A stretch of DNA of 64,000 nucleotides from Bacteroidaceae bacterium (lineage in GTDB: Bacteria; Bacteroidota; Bacteroidia; Bacteroidales; Bacteroidaceae): positions 39,719-103,718 of the forward strand of contig JAFTAJ010000007.1 in NCBI GenBank assembly GCA_017458585.1, given 5' to 3'. Within the stretch, counting starts at the first letter, position 1. Each line of letters starts with the position of its first letter. The position numbers and the translations under genes are program-made. This document shows, piece after piece, positions 17,228-27,500 of the stretch. The notes under the pieces are model-generated. The model had not been told where the DNA came from. It saw only the letters and a list, made by a program, of their open reading frames with translations, and did not search any database.

Positions 17228-18325
17228 ATGGATTTGCTGAGCATCATAGTACCGGTGATTGTCAGTGCGATTCTAACGGCATTGATGGTGCCCCTGATTA
17301 TCCGCCTGTCGCTGAAGAAGAAACTGTGTGACACTGTTGACGAACGTACTGTCCACTCAGGCGAAGTGCCGAGGCTGGGAGGCAGTGCGTTTATTTTATC
17401 TGTCTTGGTGGCGCTGGTTGTGGCGGTGCTGATGTCTGACAGCGAGGAGATAAGGTGTTGCCTGACGGTCTGGAGCGGCTGGGTGCAGTACTGGGCGCTG
17501 ATTGCCGCTGCGCTGATTATCTACTTCTCGGGCATCTGGGACGACATCAGGCACATGGGCTACAAGATGAAGTTCGTGTTTCAGTTGTTGAGCGCACTGC
17601 TGATTGTGGTGGTGGGCAACTTCTGGCTCAACGATCTGTGTGGCCTCTTTGGCATCGGGGCTCTGTCGCCCTGGGTGGGCAAGCCGCTGTCGGTGCTGTT
17701 GGTGGTGTATATCATCAACGCTTTCAACCTTATTGACGGCATTGACGGTCTGGCGTCGGCTTTGGGCTTCATCGCCACGGCGGTGATAGGTGCTGTGTTC
17801 CTGATGACGGGGCAGCATATCATGGCTGTGCTGTCGTTTGCGCTGGCGGTGTCGCTGGCGGTGTTCTTCTGCTTCAACAAGTTTGGCAGCACGCGCAACC
17901 ACACGAAGATATTCATGGGTGACGGCGGTAGCCAGACAATGGGACTGATTATCGCCTTCCTTGTGATATTCATGTCGATGCGCAAGGGCGGCGAGGCATA
18001 CAGTGCGGTGCAGTGGCCGGTGGTAGCGTTCTGCCTGATTATCATACCGTGTTTCGACGCGGTGAGGGTGATGGCGGGCCGCATAAGGAGGGGCGTGAAT
18101 CCTTTCCTGCCTGATCAGACGCATATCCACCATAAGCTGCTGCGCATGGGGTGCAGTGCCACTCGCACCCTCGTGACGATAGTGCTGCTCGACGTAGCGC
18201 TGGTGGTGCTTAACATAGTGCTGGCAGTGGCCGACATCGGGCTGGACAGCCGTGTGAAGATTAACCTTATCCTGGCGCTCGACCTGCTGATATGGTGGGG
18301 AGTGTTGAGGAGATTGAAGAGTTGA
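17228..18325 (+). CDS. Undecaprenyl-phosphate sugar-1-phosphate transferase (MraY/WecA superfamily)
   Basis: A polytopic membrane enzyme of 365 residues that starts a surface glycan by moving a sugar-1-phosphate (often GlcNAc-1-P) from UDP-sugar to undecaprenyl phosphate. All superfamily motifs are intact: GGSAF near the N-terminus, the WDDIRH acidic pair, NAFNLIDGIDGLAS, FMGDGGSQTMG and the histidine motif QTHIHHKLL. It is the first gene of a three-gene run with a GT2 enzyme (3-bp gap) and a fusion phosphoglycosyl transferase. WecA/TagO-type function is more likely than MraY because peptidoglycan genes are absent. Confidence 0.9.
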   Translation: MDLLSIIVPVIVSAILTALMVPLIIRLSLKKKLCDTVDERTVHSGEVPRLGGSAFILSVLVALVVAVLMSDSEEIRCCLTVWSGWVQYWALIAAALIIYFSGIWDDIRHMGYKMKFVFQLLSALLIVVVGNFWLNDLCGLFGIGALSPWVGKPLSVLLVVYIINAFNLIDGIDGLASALGFIATAVIGAVFLMTGQHIMAVLSFALAVSLAVFFCFNKFGSTRNHTKIFMGDGGSQTMGLIIAFLVIFMSMRKGGEAYSAVQWPVVAFCLIIIPCFDAVRVMAGRIRRGVNPFLPDQTHIHHKLLRMGCSATRTLVTIVLLDVALVVLNIVLAVADIGLDSRVKINLILALDLLIWWGVLRRLKS

Positions 18326-18328
18326 GTT

Positions 18329-19114
18329 ATGAAGATTTCGATTATAACCACTACATACAACAGCGGAGGCACAGTGGAGGACACGTTCCGCAGTGTGCTG
18401 GCGCAGACTCATAAGGACATTGAGTATATTGTGGTTGACGGAGCCAGCTCTGACAACTCGCTCGATATCATCAAGGAGTATGAGCCGCAGTTTGGAGGCC
18501 GTATGCGATGGATGAGCGAGAAAGACAACGGAGTGTATGACGCAATGAACAAGGGCATCCGCATGGCTACCGGCGATGTGATAGGATTTCTTAACTCTGA
18601 TGACTTCTACTACGACGAACACGTGCTTGAGGAGGTGAACCGCGCAATGGAGGGCCAGCCTGTGGACTGTGTGTATGGCGACCTGAAGTTTGTTAAGGCT
18701 GACGACATAACGCATGTGGTGAGGGTATGGAAAGGCTCGCAGTATAAGAAGGGCGCTTTCTTGCGAGGATGGCATCCGGCGCACCCCACATTCTATGCCC
18801 GCCGCGAGTGCTACGAGCGTCTGGGCGTATTCAACACTAAGTTCCCTGTGTCGGCTGACTTCGACCTGATGCTACGCTTCATCGAGGTGGCCGGACTGAG
18901 CAATCGATACATACACCGTTACTTCGTAAACATGCGAATGGGCGGCGAGAGCACCGGCAGCCTGCGCAATATCATACGTGGCAACCTCGGCATCAAGCGC
19001 GCCCTGCAAGAAAACGGCTATTCGCAGTCGGGGCTTATCGTGCTGCGACGATTGCTGCCCAAAGTATGGGCCACGATGCAGGGCAAGCTGCGGCTGGCGA
19101 GGATTGAACATTGA
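18329..19114 (+). CDS. Family 2 glycosyltransferase (WcaA-like)
   Basis: A protein of 261 residues with an N-terminal GT-A domain: TTTYNSGGTVEDT, VVDGASSDNSLDI, the MNKGIRMATGDVIGFLNSDD metal-binding block, and a C-terminal PAHPTFYARRE acceptor region. It has no membrane segments and would act on a lipid-linked sugar at the inner face of the membrane. Its position between two phosphoglycosyl transferases suggests it adds the second sugar of a lipid-linked oligosaccharide. Donor and acceptor are not predictable. Confidence 0.88.
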   Translation: MKISIITTTYNSGGTVEDTFRSVLAQTHKDIEYIVVDGASSDNSLDIIKEYEPQFGGRMRWMSEKDNGVYDAMNKGIRMATGDVIGFLNSDDFYYDEHVLEEVNRAMEGQPVDCVYGDLKFVKADDITHVVRVWKGSQYKKGAFLRGWHPAHPTFYARRECYERLGVFNTKFPVSADFDLMLRFIEVAGLSNRYIHRYFVNMRMGGESTGSLRNIIRGNLGIKRALQENGYSQSGLIVLRRLLPKVWATMQGKLRLARIEH

Positions 19115-19149
19115 CCATTGACTATTGACTATTGACCATTGAACATTAT
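19103..19149 (+). repeat. ATTGACT/ATTGAAC tandem array between two glycosyl genes
   Basis: About six 7-8 nt units (TTGACCA, TTGACTA, TTGAACA) start in the last codons of the GT2 gene and run to the next ATG at 19150. The shorter ATTGAACATTGAAC run at 20995-21016, after the next gene, uses the same units. Confidence 0.8.
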
Positions 19150-20991
19150 ATGGATTTTTCTACTATTCTGCTGAAGATATCACCATTCTTTATTTCATTT
19201 GTGTTGGGACTGCTTATCATTCCCAATCTGCGGCTGACGGCCTCGAAGAAAAAGAACTTCCTACCCGACAGTGCCGACAACTTGAAGAATGGTGTGATGA
19301 TAGGTGGAATAGCTTTCTTCCCCATCATACTGATTGCATTGTGCACCAGCATAGCGCTGCCGTATCTGTTTCAGATAGCGGAACTGCGCGTCAGGGTGGA
19401 GCCTGCAGCGATGCGTATCATGCAGCTCATCGTGGGATGCTCGATATTGTTTATCGCCGGACTGAAGGACGACCTTAACGGTACCGGCGGTTTTGTGAAG
19501 GTAACCACGCTGTTCATTGCCGCCATGATGTTCCCCGCTACGGGACTGTGGATAGACAACCTGCATGGTCTGTTTGGCATCCAAGAGTTGTCGCCCTACA
19601 TCGGCATACCGCTATCCGTGCTACTGGTATGCTATATCACTGAGGCGTTCAGTCTGCTCGACGGCATCGACGGACTGAGCAGTGGGGTAGGCACTATCAT
19701 TGTGTTCACCTTCCTCTTATTCAGTATTTGGTACGACTCTACGCTTATCAGTTTTGTAGCCGCCGCCACATTGGGCGTGGCCATACCCATGTGTTTTAGG
19801 TCTTTCTTCTCGAGCAACTGGGGCAATACGCTGATGGGCAACTCGGGAGCCTATGTGCTGGGCTATATAGTCAGCTACCACACCATTGGCCTGAGCCACA
19901 GCGAGCGTATGCCGGAGGGCATGCTCATGATATGCCTCGGTGCGCTATTTGTGCCGATGCTCGATATCATCCGCGTGATCAGTAGTCGTGTGAGGGACAA
20001 CCGTACGCTGGACCGCCCCGACCGCAACCAGTTTAACCACAAGCTGTTGCGTACCGGTATGCCGCGACGGATGATAGGCGTGACCATAGCGGGGTTGATA
20101 GGTATGTTTGTGGTGATGAACACCTACGGGGTGCTCTCTCACTGGAATCCCACCATCATGCTGTTGCTCGATGTGGCGCTGTGGATTACTATCCATCTGG
20201 TGCTCAACTATTTCATCCACGAACATCAAAGGAAAGGATTCTACAGAGAGTGGGAGAAAGCCTACGGCGAAGACTCCTGGTATGCCAACCTGCCCCATGA
20301 AACACTCAAGCGTAAGGTGCAGACCTACGGCGACATGAATCTGCCGCCCGACAAGGTGCTGGAGGACAATATCGCCTTCATACCCGACGGCATGAACGGC
20401 TTGGAGCGCCATGTTAAGCGAGGCATGGATTTGGTGATATCTTTCATATGCCTCATCGTGTTCTCACCGCTGATGCTGCTGAGCTACATACTGATAAAGA
20501 TTGACGACGGTGGCCCCGCCATCTTCAAGCAGGAGAGGGTGGGTAGGTTCGGACATCCATTTTATATATATAAGTTCCGCTCCATGCGACAGGATGCCGA
20601 GACACAGGGCCCTGCTCTGAGCCACGCCAACGGCGACAACGACCCGCGCCTGACAAAGGTGGGCAAGTTCCTCAGGGCGCATCATCTGGACGAGCTGCCC
20701 CAGCTCTGGAACGTGTTTGTGGGCGACATAGCGTTTGTGGGCTACCGTCCGGAGCGACATTTCTATATCGCACAGATAATGAAGGAAGACCCGCGCTACG
20801 CATTCCTCTATCAGATACGCCCCGGCGTCACCTCCTACGCCACTCTCTACAACGGCTACACCGACACTATGGAGAAGATGCTGCGACGACTGGAGCTGGA
20901 CCTCTACTACCTTAAGCATCGCTCGCTGTGGTTTGATGTCAAGATATTGGGACTGACGTTCCTGAGCATCATATTTGGAAAGAAGTTTTAG
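19150..20991 (+). CDS. Fusion of a degenerate MraY/WecA-like domain and a bacterial sugar transferase
   Basis: A protein of 613 residues joining two unrelated phosphoglycosyl transferase folds. Residues about 1-350 are a polytopic MraY/WecA-like domain: the acidic pair D107-D108 and LLDGIDGLSS (from Asp171) are kept, but the catalytic MGDxGS motif reads MGNSGAY (Asn231) and the HxHH motif reads NQFNHKLL. Residues about 420-613 are a monotopic sugar-1-phosphate transferase (PF02397 type) with a re-entrant hydrophobic helix, FKQERVG, YKFRSMR, the catalytic Asp-Glu (514-515, HHLDELPQLWN) and GYRPER, apparently intact. So the C-terminal half probably starts a glycan while the N-terminal half may be inactive. 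ATG 19150 chosen; a TTG at 19132 lies in a repeat array. Confidence 0.85.
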   Translation: MDFSTILLKISPFFISFVLGLLIIPNLRLTASKKKNFLPDSADNLKNGVMIGGIAFFPIILIALCTSIALPYLFQIAELRVRVEPAAMRIMQLIVGCSILFIAGLKDDLNGTGGFVKVTTLFIAAMMFPATGLWIDNLHGLFGIQELSPYIGIPLSVLLVCYITEAFSLLDGIDGLSSGVGTIIVFTFLLFSIWYDSTLISFVAAATLGVAIPMCFRSFFSSNWGNTLMGNSGAYVLGYIVSYHTIGLSHSERMPEGMLMICLGALFVPMLDIIRVISSRVRDNRTLDRPDRNQFNHKLLRTGMPRRMIGVTIAGLIGMFVVMNTYGVLSHWNPTIMLLLDVALWITIHLVLNYFIHEHQRKGFYREWEKAYGEDSWYANLPHETLKRKVQTYGDMNLPPDKVLEDNIAFIPDGMNGLERHVKRGMDLVISFICLIVFSPLMLLSYILIKIDDGGPAIFKQERVGRFGHPFYIYKFRSMRQDAETQGPALSHANGDNDPRLTKVGKFLRAHHLDELPQLWNVFVGDIAFVGYRPERHFYIAQIMKEDPRYAFLYQIRPGVTSYATLYNGYTDTMEKMLRRLELDLYYLKHRSLWFDVKILGLTFLSIIFGKKF

Positions 20992-21054
20992 ACATTGAAT
21001 ATTGAACATTGAACATGAAATATTTTAATTATAAACCTTAAACTTTAATTATTT

Positions 21055-22338
21055 ATGGCTACTAACAACAATGCTATCTACGATGCCCGTACGCTGGGCA
21101 AGCCCCGCATGGCGCTGCTTGGATTGCAGCACATGTTCGCCATGTTCGGTGCAACTGTTCTCGTTCCCCTGATTACAGGACTAAGCGTTTCGACTACCTT
21201 GCTATTCGCCGGTATTGGAACGCTTATTTTCCATTTCATCGCAAAGTGGAAAGTGCCTGCATTCCTCGGTTCTTCCTTCGCATTCCTTGCCGGATACGCC
21301 ACCGTAACCCAGATGGGTATGGACAAAGGTTTCTCGCAGACCCTCTCCCTCGACTATGCCAGCATCGGCATCTGTGCAGCCGCGCTCATCTATTTTGTTG
21401 TGGCAGCACTCATCAAAGCCTTTGGTCTCAAGAAAGTGTTGCGCTACTTCCCGCCAGTGGTGATTGGCCCGATTATTATTGCCATCGGTCTGTGTCTGTC
21501 AGGTACCGCCCTGAAGAGTTGCACCTCCGACTGGACGATTGCCCTCTTGGCTGTGACAGTGGTGGTAGTGGCTACCATTTGGGGCCGTGGACTACTCAGT
21601 ATCATTCCCATCCTTCTGGGTGTGATAGTTTCCTATGTGGCGGCAGCCTGTATGGGTGATGTTGACTTCAGCGCCCTGAACGACGCAGCCTGGATTGGCC
21701 TGCCCATCTCCCGCGAGACCACAGTGCTGGCAGTGTTTGACAATCCCGACTATGGTCTGATCATATCGAGCATCGTGGCTATCATGCCTCTCGCAATAGC
21801 TACTGTGATGGAGCACATCGGCGATATCAGCGCCATCTCCTCCACCGTCAACAAGGACTATCTGGCAGATCCCGGATTGCACCGCACTCTTACCGGCGAC
21901 GGTGTGGCCACCTTCGTGGCAGCACTGTTTGGCGCTCCCGCCAACACCACTTATGGTGAGAACACCGGCGTGCTCAACATCACCCGCGTGTTTGACCCCC
22001 GCGTAATCCGCCTGGCAGCCATCTTCGCCATCATCCTCGCTTTCTGCCCCAAGTTTGCAATGCTTATCCAACTGATGCCCGCCGCCACCATCGGTGGTAT
22101 CTCACTACTTCTTTACGGTATGATAGTAGCTGTGGGTGTGCGCAACATGATTGAGGCTAAGGTTGACCTCGGCAAGTCACACAACCTCGTAGTGGTAGCT
22201 CTTATCCTGGTGCTTGCCACTGGTATTACCTACGGCCTTGACGGCGGCATCGACTTTGGTCCCGTACGCCTCTCCGGTATTGCCATTGCTGCCATCGTTG
22301 GTGTGATACTTAATGCGATATTCCCGAAAGATGAGTAA
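21055..22338 (+). CDS. uraA: Uracil permease (NCS2 family)
   Basis: An inner-membrane nucleobase:cation symporter of 427 residues with about 12-14 membrane segments. The N-terminal LGLQHMFAMFGATVLVP block is that of UraA-type uracil transporters; TVMEHIGDISAIS and GTPANTTYGEN-like GAPANTTYGENTGV hold the substrate-binding Glu residues. It is followed 2 bp later by upp, which traps imported uracil as UMP, so a pyrimidine-salvage operon is clear. Confidence 0.92.
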   Translation: MATNNNAIYDARTLGKPRMALLGLQHMFAMFGATVLVPLITGLSVSTTLLFAGIGTLIFHFIAKWKVPAFLGSSFAFLAGYATVTQMGMDKGFSQTLSLDYASIGICAAALIYFVVAALIKAFGLKKVLRYFPPVVIGPIIIAIGLCLSGTALKSCTSDWTIALLAVTVVVVATIWGRGLLSIIPILLGVIVSYVAAACMGDVDFSALNDAAWIGLPISRETTVLAVFDNPDYGLIISSIVAIMPLAIATVMEHIGDISAISSTVNKDYLADPGLHRTLTGDGVATFVAALFGAPANTTYGENTGVLNITRVFDPRVIRLAAIFAIILAFCPKFAMLIQLMPAATIGGISLLLYGMIVAVGVRNMIEAKVDLGKSHNLVVVALILVLATGITYGLDGGIDFGPVRLSGIAIAAIVGVILNAIFPKDE

Positions 22339-22340
22339 CT

Positions 22341-23000
22341 ATGGTAGTTTATGACCTCGGAGCCCGCAACACGGTGCTCAACCAATATATCTCCGAGCTG
22401 CGCGATGTGCAGGTGCAGACCGACCGCATGCGTTTTCGCCGCAATGTGCAGCGCATAGGTCACGTGATGGCTTACGAGATAAGCAAGACCCTGCGCTACG
22501 AGACGATAGAGGTGCAGACACCACTGGCTATGGCCACCGCGTCCATACCCGTCGATGATATCGTGATAGGCACTGTCTTTCGTGCAGGGCTGCCCTTCCA
22601 TCAGGGCTTCCTTGATATCTTCGACAAGGCCGGCAATGCCTTTCTGTCAGCCTACCGCTACTACACCGACCGCGAGTGCCACAATATCGACGTGCACATC
22701 GAGTATATAGCAGCTCCCGCTCTCGACGGATGCACCTTCATACTCGTTGACCCCATGCTTGCCACCGGCGAGAGTATGTCGTTGGCATACAAGGCTTTCC
22801 TCACCAAGGGCAAGCCCGGCCGCCTCATCATGGCTAGCGTGATAGCAGCGCAGGAAGGCATCGAATACCTGCAACGGCTGTTCCCCTCCGACGAGGTGGA
22901 GCTCTACTGTGCAGCCATCGATCCTGAGCTCAACGAGCGCCGCTATATAGTGCCTGGTTTGGGCGATGCAGGCGATTTGATGTACGGAGACAAGATATAG
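22341..23000 (+). CDS. upp: Uracil phosphoribosyltransferase
   Basis: Converts uracil plus PRPP to UMP. The protein has 219 residues, with the PRPP-binding motif LVDPMLATGES in the middle and the uracil-binding YIVPGLGDAGD near the C-terminus, both in their usual order. It is translationally coupled to the uracil permease upstream and ends before a strong hairpin terminator at 23030. Confidence 0.94.
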   Translation: MVVYDLGARNTVLNQYISELRDVQVQTDRMRFRRNVQRIGHVMAYEISKTLRYETIEVQTPLAMATASIPVDDIVIGTVFRAGLPFHQGFLDIFDKAGNAFLSAYRYYTDRECHNIDVHIEYIAAPALDGCTFILVDPMLATGESMSLAYKAFLTKGKPGRLIMASVIAAQEGIEYLQRLFPSDEVELYCAAIDPELNERRYIVPGLGDAGDLMYGDKI

Positions 23001-23029
23001 AATGTAATGTATTGACTCGCGTACTGATT

Positions 23030-23071
23030 CACGCGCCCTGAACTGTGAGAAAGTTTGGGGCGCGTGTTTTT
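23030..23071 (+). terminator. Terminator of uraA-upp
   Basis: A 9-bp GC-rich stem CACGCGCCC (23030-23038) with GGGCGCGTG (23058-23066) followed by TTTTTG. Confidence 0.88.
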
Positions 23072-23181
23072 GTAAGCAAAAAAGGGGGCGGCAGATGTTA
23101 ATGTTACTTAATTTTTTATATATAAGGTGTATTTGGGCATAAAGTAAGGGGAATAGAGCATCTCGTTTGGATTTTTTTTGG

Positions 23182-23189
23182 TAATTTCG
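23182..23189 (+). promoter_or_regulatory. -7 box TAATTTCG for the RND efflux operon
   Basis: TAATTTCG lies 47 nt before the adaptor ATG. A TTTG is 12 nt upstream (23166-23169). No operator palindrome or linked regulator gene is seen. Confidence 0.5.
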
Positions 23190-23236
23190 CGGCGCGAATG
23201 AAATAATAACAAAACAAACAATAACCAACAACCAAA

Positions 23237-24460
23237 ATGAAAAAGCTTTTTAGTGTCAGTTCTGCTGTAATGGTGCTTGCCAGCGCAATGATGTTGGTCA
23301 GCTGTGGTAAGCAGGGCGGCCAACAGCCTCAGTCGAACGAGTTTGCAGTGAGGACGGTGACTACCGACTCGCCCGAGTTGAACTATACTTATCCTGCCAC
23401 CATCAAGGGCAAGCAGGATGTAGAGATACGTCCCCGTGTATCGGGCAACATCGTGAGAGTGTGTGTTGACGAGGGTGCCAACGTGAGGGTAGGGCAGACG
23501 CTGTTTGTGATTGACGATGTCACTTACCGCGAGGCTGTCAACCAGGCCAGCGCTTCCGTCAACCAGGCCAACGCGTCGCTCAATCAGGCTAATGCGGCTC
23601 TCGCTACTGCTACGCTTACATATGAAAACAAGCAGCAGCTGAAGCAGAAGAATATCATTGGCGACTATGAGTTTCAGACGGCTGTCAATGCTATGAAGCA
23701 GGCTGAGGCTGCTGTGGCCACTGCCAAGGCTGGCGTGGTGTCGGCGCAGGCTGCCCTTACGGCTGCCCGCCAGAATCTGTCGTATTGTTATGTTAAGAGT
23801 CCCGCCAACGGCGTAGTGGGCTCCATCCCCTTCCGTGTAGGCGCACTGGTGAGTGGGTCGAGTGTTGAGCCGCTTACCACTGTGTCTAACATCGATGAGA
23901 TGTATGTATATTTCTCGATGACCGAGCAGCAGATGCTTGACATGACTCGCACCTCCGGTGACAGCAAGACAATACTGGCATCGATGCCTGCCGTGCAACT
24001 GCAGTTGGCCGACGGCTCGCTGTATGACCGTCCCGGCAAGGTGAGCACCATCAGTGGTGTGATTGACCAGAAGACAGGCTCTGTGGCTGTACGCGCCGAT
24101 TTCCCCAACCCGCAGCATCTGCTCAAGACGGGCGGCTCGGGCAAGATATTGGTGCCCTATGTAGCTAAAGATGTGATAGTCATCCCGCAGAGCGCCACGG
24201 TAGAGGTGCAGGATCAGAAGTTTGTGTACACCGTGGGCAAGGACAACAAGGTGAGCTACACCGTGGTGCAGGTGGCTGATGTCAACGACGGCACCAACTA
24301 TATCGTTACTGCTGGTCTGAAGGCTGGCGACCGCATCGTGGTGGAGGGCGTTACCCGTCTGCAGGACGGCATGGAGATTAAGCCCATCACCGAGGAGGAG
24401 TCGGCAGCCAAGGTGCAGCAGTCAATCCAGATGGGGGCAGTGGACATGAGCAAGCATTAA
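23237..24460 (+). CDS. RND efflux periplasmic adaptor lipoprotein (AcrA/MexA type)
   Basis: A membrane-fusion protein of 407 residues that links the inner-membrane pump to the outer-membrane channel. It has a lipoprotein signal with Cys23 (MLVSC), a biotinyl-lipoyl half (IRPRVSGNIVRV), an alanine-rich coiled-coil hairpin (residues about 105-170, many N-Q-A-N repeats), the second lipoyl half (YCYVKSPANGVVG) and a beta-barrel domain. It is the first gene of a complete adaptor-pump-channel operon. The short lipidated form fits the MexA/AcrA group that pairs with HAE1 pumps. Confidence 0.93.
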   Translation: MKKLFSVSSAVMVLASAMMLVSCGKQGGQQPQSNEFAVRTVTTDSPELNYTYPATIKGKQDVEIRPRVSGNIVRVCVDEGANVRVGQTLFVIDDVTYREAVNQASASVNQANASLNQANAALATATLTYENKQQLKQKNIIGDYEFQTAVNAMKQAEAAVATAKAGVVSAQAALTAARQNLSYCYVKSPANGVVGSIPFRVGALVSGSSVEPLTTVSNIDEMYVYFSMTEQQMLDMTRTSGDSKTILASMPAVQLQLADGSLYDRPGKVSTISGVIDQKTGSVAVRADFPNPQHLLKTGGSGKILVPYVAKDVIVIPQSATVEVQDQKFVYTVGKDNKVSYTVVQVADVNDGTNYIVTAGLKAGDRIVVEGVTRLQDGMEIKPITEEESAAKVQQSIQMGAVDMSKH

Positions 24461-24462
24461 GA

Positions 24463-24506
24463 GCCCGAAAGTTCCAGAGTTCCATAGTTAGAAAGTTCTA
24501 AGAGTT
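24463..24506 (+). repeat. AGTTCCA/GAAAGTT tandem array before the RND pump gene
   Basis: Units AAAGTTCC, AGAGTTCC and ATAGTTAG fill most of the 54-bp gap. The same units occur before lptE (41493-41523) and, in reverse complement, at the 5' end of mfd and before lepA. Confidence 0.75.
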
Positions 24507-24514
24507 TAATTCTG

Positions 24515-27500
24515 ATGAAGTTAGATAAATTTATAGAGAGGCCGGTACTGTCCACGGTTATCAGTATCTTGTTTGTGGTGCTGGGTGTGATAGGCCTCAC
24601 GGGAATGCCAGTGGAGCAGTATCCCAACATCGCGCCCCCGACCATCATGGTGTGGGCCACATATTCAGGTGCTGATGCTGAGACGGTACTCAACTCGGTG
24701 GTGGCACCATTGGAGGAGAGTATCAACGGTGTGGAGGACATGACGTACATGACTTCGTCGGCCACTAACGACGGCTCAGCATCAATCACCATCTATTTTA
24801 AGCAGGGTATTGATGCGGATATGGCTGCCGTGAACGTGCAGAACCGTGTGAGTCAAGCCACTAATCTTCTGCCTGCCGAGGTAGTGCAGGTGGGTGTGAC
24901 TACCCGTAAGCGCCAGACATCGCAGGTGCTTATCTATGCCCTTACCTCGACTAAGGGGCAATATGACGAGAAGTTCCTGACCAACTACAATGCCATCAAC
25001 ATCGCTCCGGTGCTGCAGCGTATCAATGGCGTGGGCTCTGTGGAGGGCTTCGGTGCCAAGACATACACTATGCGTATATGGCTCGACCCTGTGAAGATGA
25101 AGGAGCACGGCCTCGTGCCATCCGATATATCAGGTGTACTGGCTGCGCAAAACATCGAGGCAGCGCCCGGCAAGCTGGGCGAGAGCAGCGACACGCAGTT
25201 TGAGTATATCCTGCGCTACACTGGCCGCCTTAAGACGGTGGAGGAGTTTGAAAACATGGTGGTGTATTCCAATCCTGACGGTACCAACCTCTTCGTGAAG
25301 GATGTGGCGAAGGTGGAACTCGGCGCTCAGACTTATACGGTGAACAACCTGTGTAATGGTAAGGGCTGCGTCACCCAGATGGTTACCCAGATGGCAGGCT
25401 CTAACGCCAATGAGATAGTAAAGAATGTGAAGGCTGAGCTAACCCGCTTGTCAGAGTCCTTCCCGCCGGGCATGGAGATAGTATATGGTCAGGATGTGAC
25501 CGAGTTCTTGTATGCCTCCATCAGCGAGGTGGTTGAGACGTTGCTCATCGCATTCCTTCTTGTAATCCTGGTTGTTTATGTCTTCCTGCAGGACATGCGC
25601 TCTACGATTATTCCTGTGGTGGCTGTGCCGGTGTCATTGATAGGTGCATTCTTCTTCCTGAGTCTGTTTGGATTCAGCATCAACCTGTTGACACTCTCGG
25701 CTCTTGTGCTGGCTATTGCCATTGTGGTGGATGATGCCATTGTGGTGGTGGAGGCTGTACATGCCAAGCTTGACCAAGGCTACAAGTCTGCCCGTCTGGC
25801 AGCCACTGATGCCATGAGCGAGATATCTGGTGCCATCATCTCCATCACTCTGGTTATGGCCGCGGTGTTTGTGCCTGTGAGTTTTGTGGGTGGTACGTCA
25901 GGCTCTTTCTACCGTGAGTTTGGTGTTACGATGGCAGTGTCGATTATCATCTCGGCTGTCAACGCTCTTACCTTGTCGCCGGCTCTTTGTGCCATTTTCC
26001 TTAAGGCACACGATCCCAACAAGAAGATGACGATGGTGGACAAGTTCCACGCAGCTTTTAACACGGCCTATGACAAGATGCTGTCCAAATACCGCAAGAT
26101 GGTAGAGTTTTTCATTAAGGCGAAACCGGTTACCATCTTAGTGGTGGCAGCTTCTATTGTTGTAATGGGTGTGTTGATGCAGACCACTCCCACCGGCCTC
26201 GTTCCCGATGAGGATACGGGCACCGTGTTCTGTACCATCTCAATGGCTCCGGGCACCGGCAAGGATAAGACGATGGATGTGGCTAATAATGTGCAGAAGA
26301 TGCTTGAGACTAACCCTGCTATTCAGACTACCATTCAGATTATTGGTTATAACTTCATGGCAGGTCAGGGCTCCAACCAGGCTACATTTATTATCAAGTT
26401 AAAAGATTTTGAAAAACGTAAGGATAAAAGCCTTTCTTCTGCCGAGGTAATAAAGAAAATCTTTGCCCAGACGGCATCACTCAAGGATGCTCAGATTATG
26501 GCCTTCCAGCCGCCGATGATTTCCGGCTACGGAGCGTCCAATGGTCTTAGCTTCTCGATGCAGGACAAGACAGGCGGCTCGGTAGACAAGTTCTTCGGCA
26601 TTACAATGCAGTTCCTCGGTGCTCTCAACCAGCGCCCTGAGATACAGTATGCTATGACATCCTACAACGCTTCCTATCCGCAGTATATGCTGGAGGTGGA
26701 TGCCGCCAAGTGTACCAAGGCGGGCACCACTCCTCGCGATGTGCTTACCGTGCTGCAAGGCTACTTCGGCGGACTCTACGCCAGCAACTTCAATGCATAC
26801 GGTAAGCTCTATCGTGTGATGGTGCAGGGTTCGCCCGACACTCGTATGGATGAGAACTCGCTGTCTAGCATCTATATGCGTATCAATGGTCAGATGGCTC
26901 CCGTGAGCAGCTTCATCAATATGAAGAAGGTATATGGTCCGTCAAATATCAACCGCTTCAACCTTTTCACCGCTATTAACGTGAATGCTGCTCCCAACAG
27001 CGGTTACTCCACTGGCGACGCTATGCAGGTTGTAAAGGAGGTGGCCGCGCAGACTCTGCCTGCCGGCTACGGCTACGAGTACTCTGGCCTCAGCCGCTCG
27101 GAGAGCGAAGCGTCAAACAACACCACCCTCATCTTCGTGCTCTGCTTCCTGTTTATCTATCTCATCCTCAGTGCGCAGTACGAGAGCTACATCTTGCCGC
27201 TGGCGGTAATACTTTCCATTCCGTTCGGCCTCTCAGGAGCATTCCTGTTCACCAACATCTTTGGCCACTCCAATGACATCTACACCCAAATTGCGCTCAT
27301 CATGCTTATCGGTCTTCTTGCCAAGAACGCCATCCTTATCGTGCAGTTTGCCCTGGAGCGTCGTCAGACGGGTATGGCCATCAAGTGGTCGTCCGTCCTC
27401 GGAGCCTCAGCCCGTCTGCGTCCTATCTTGATGACCTCGCTGGCTATGATTGTCGGCTTGCTGCCTCTGATGTTTGCCAGTGGTGTAGGAGCCAACGGCA

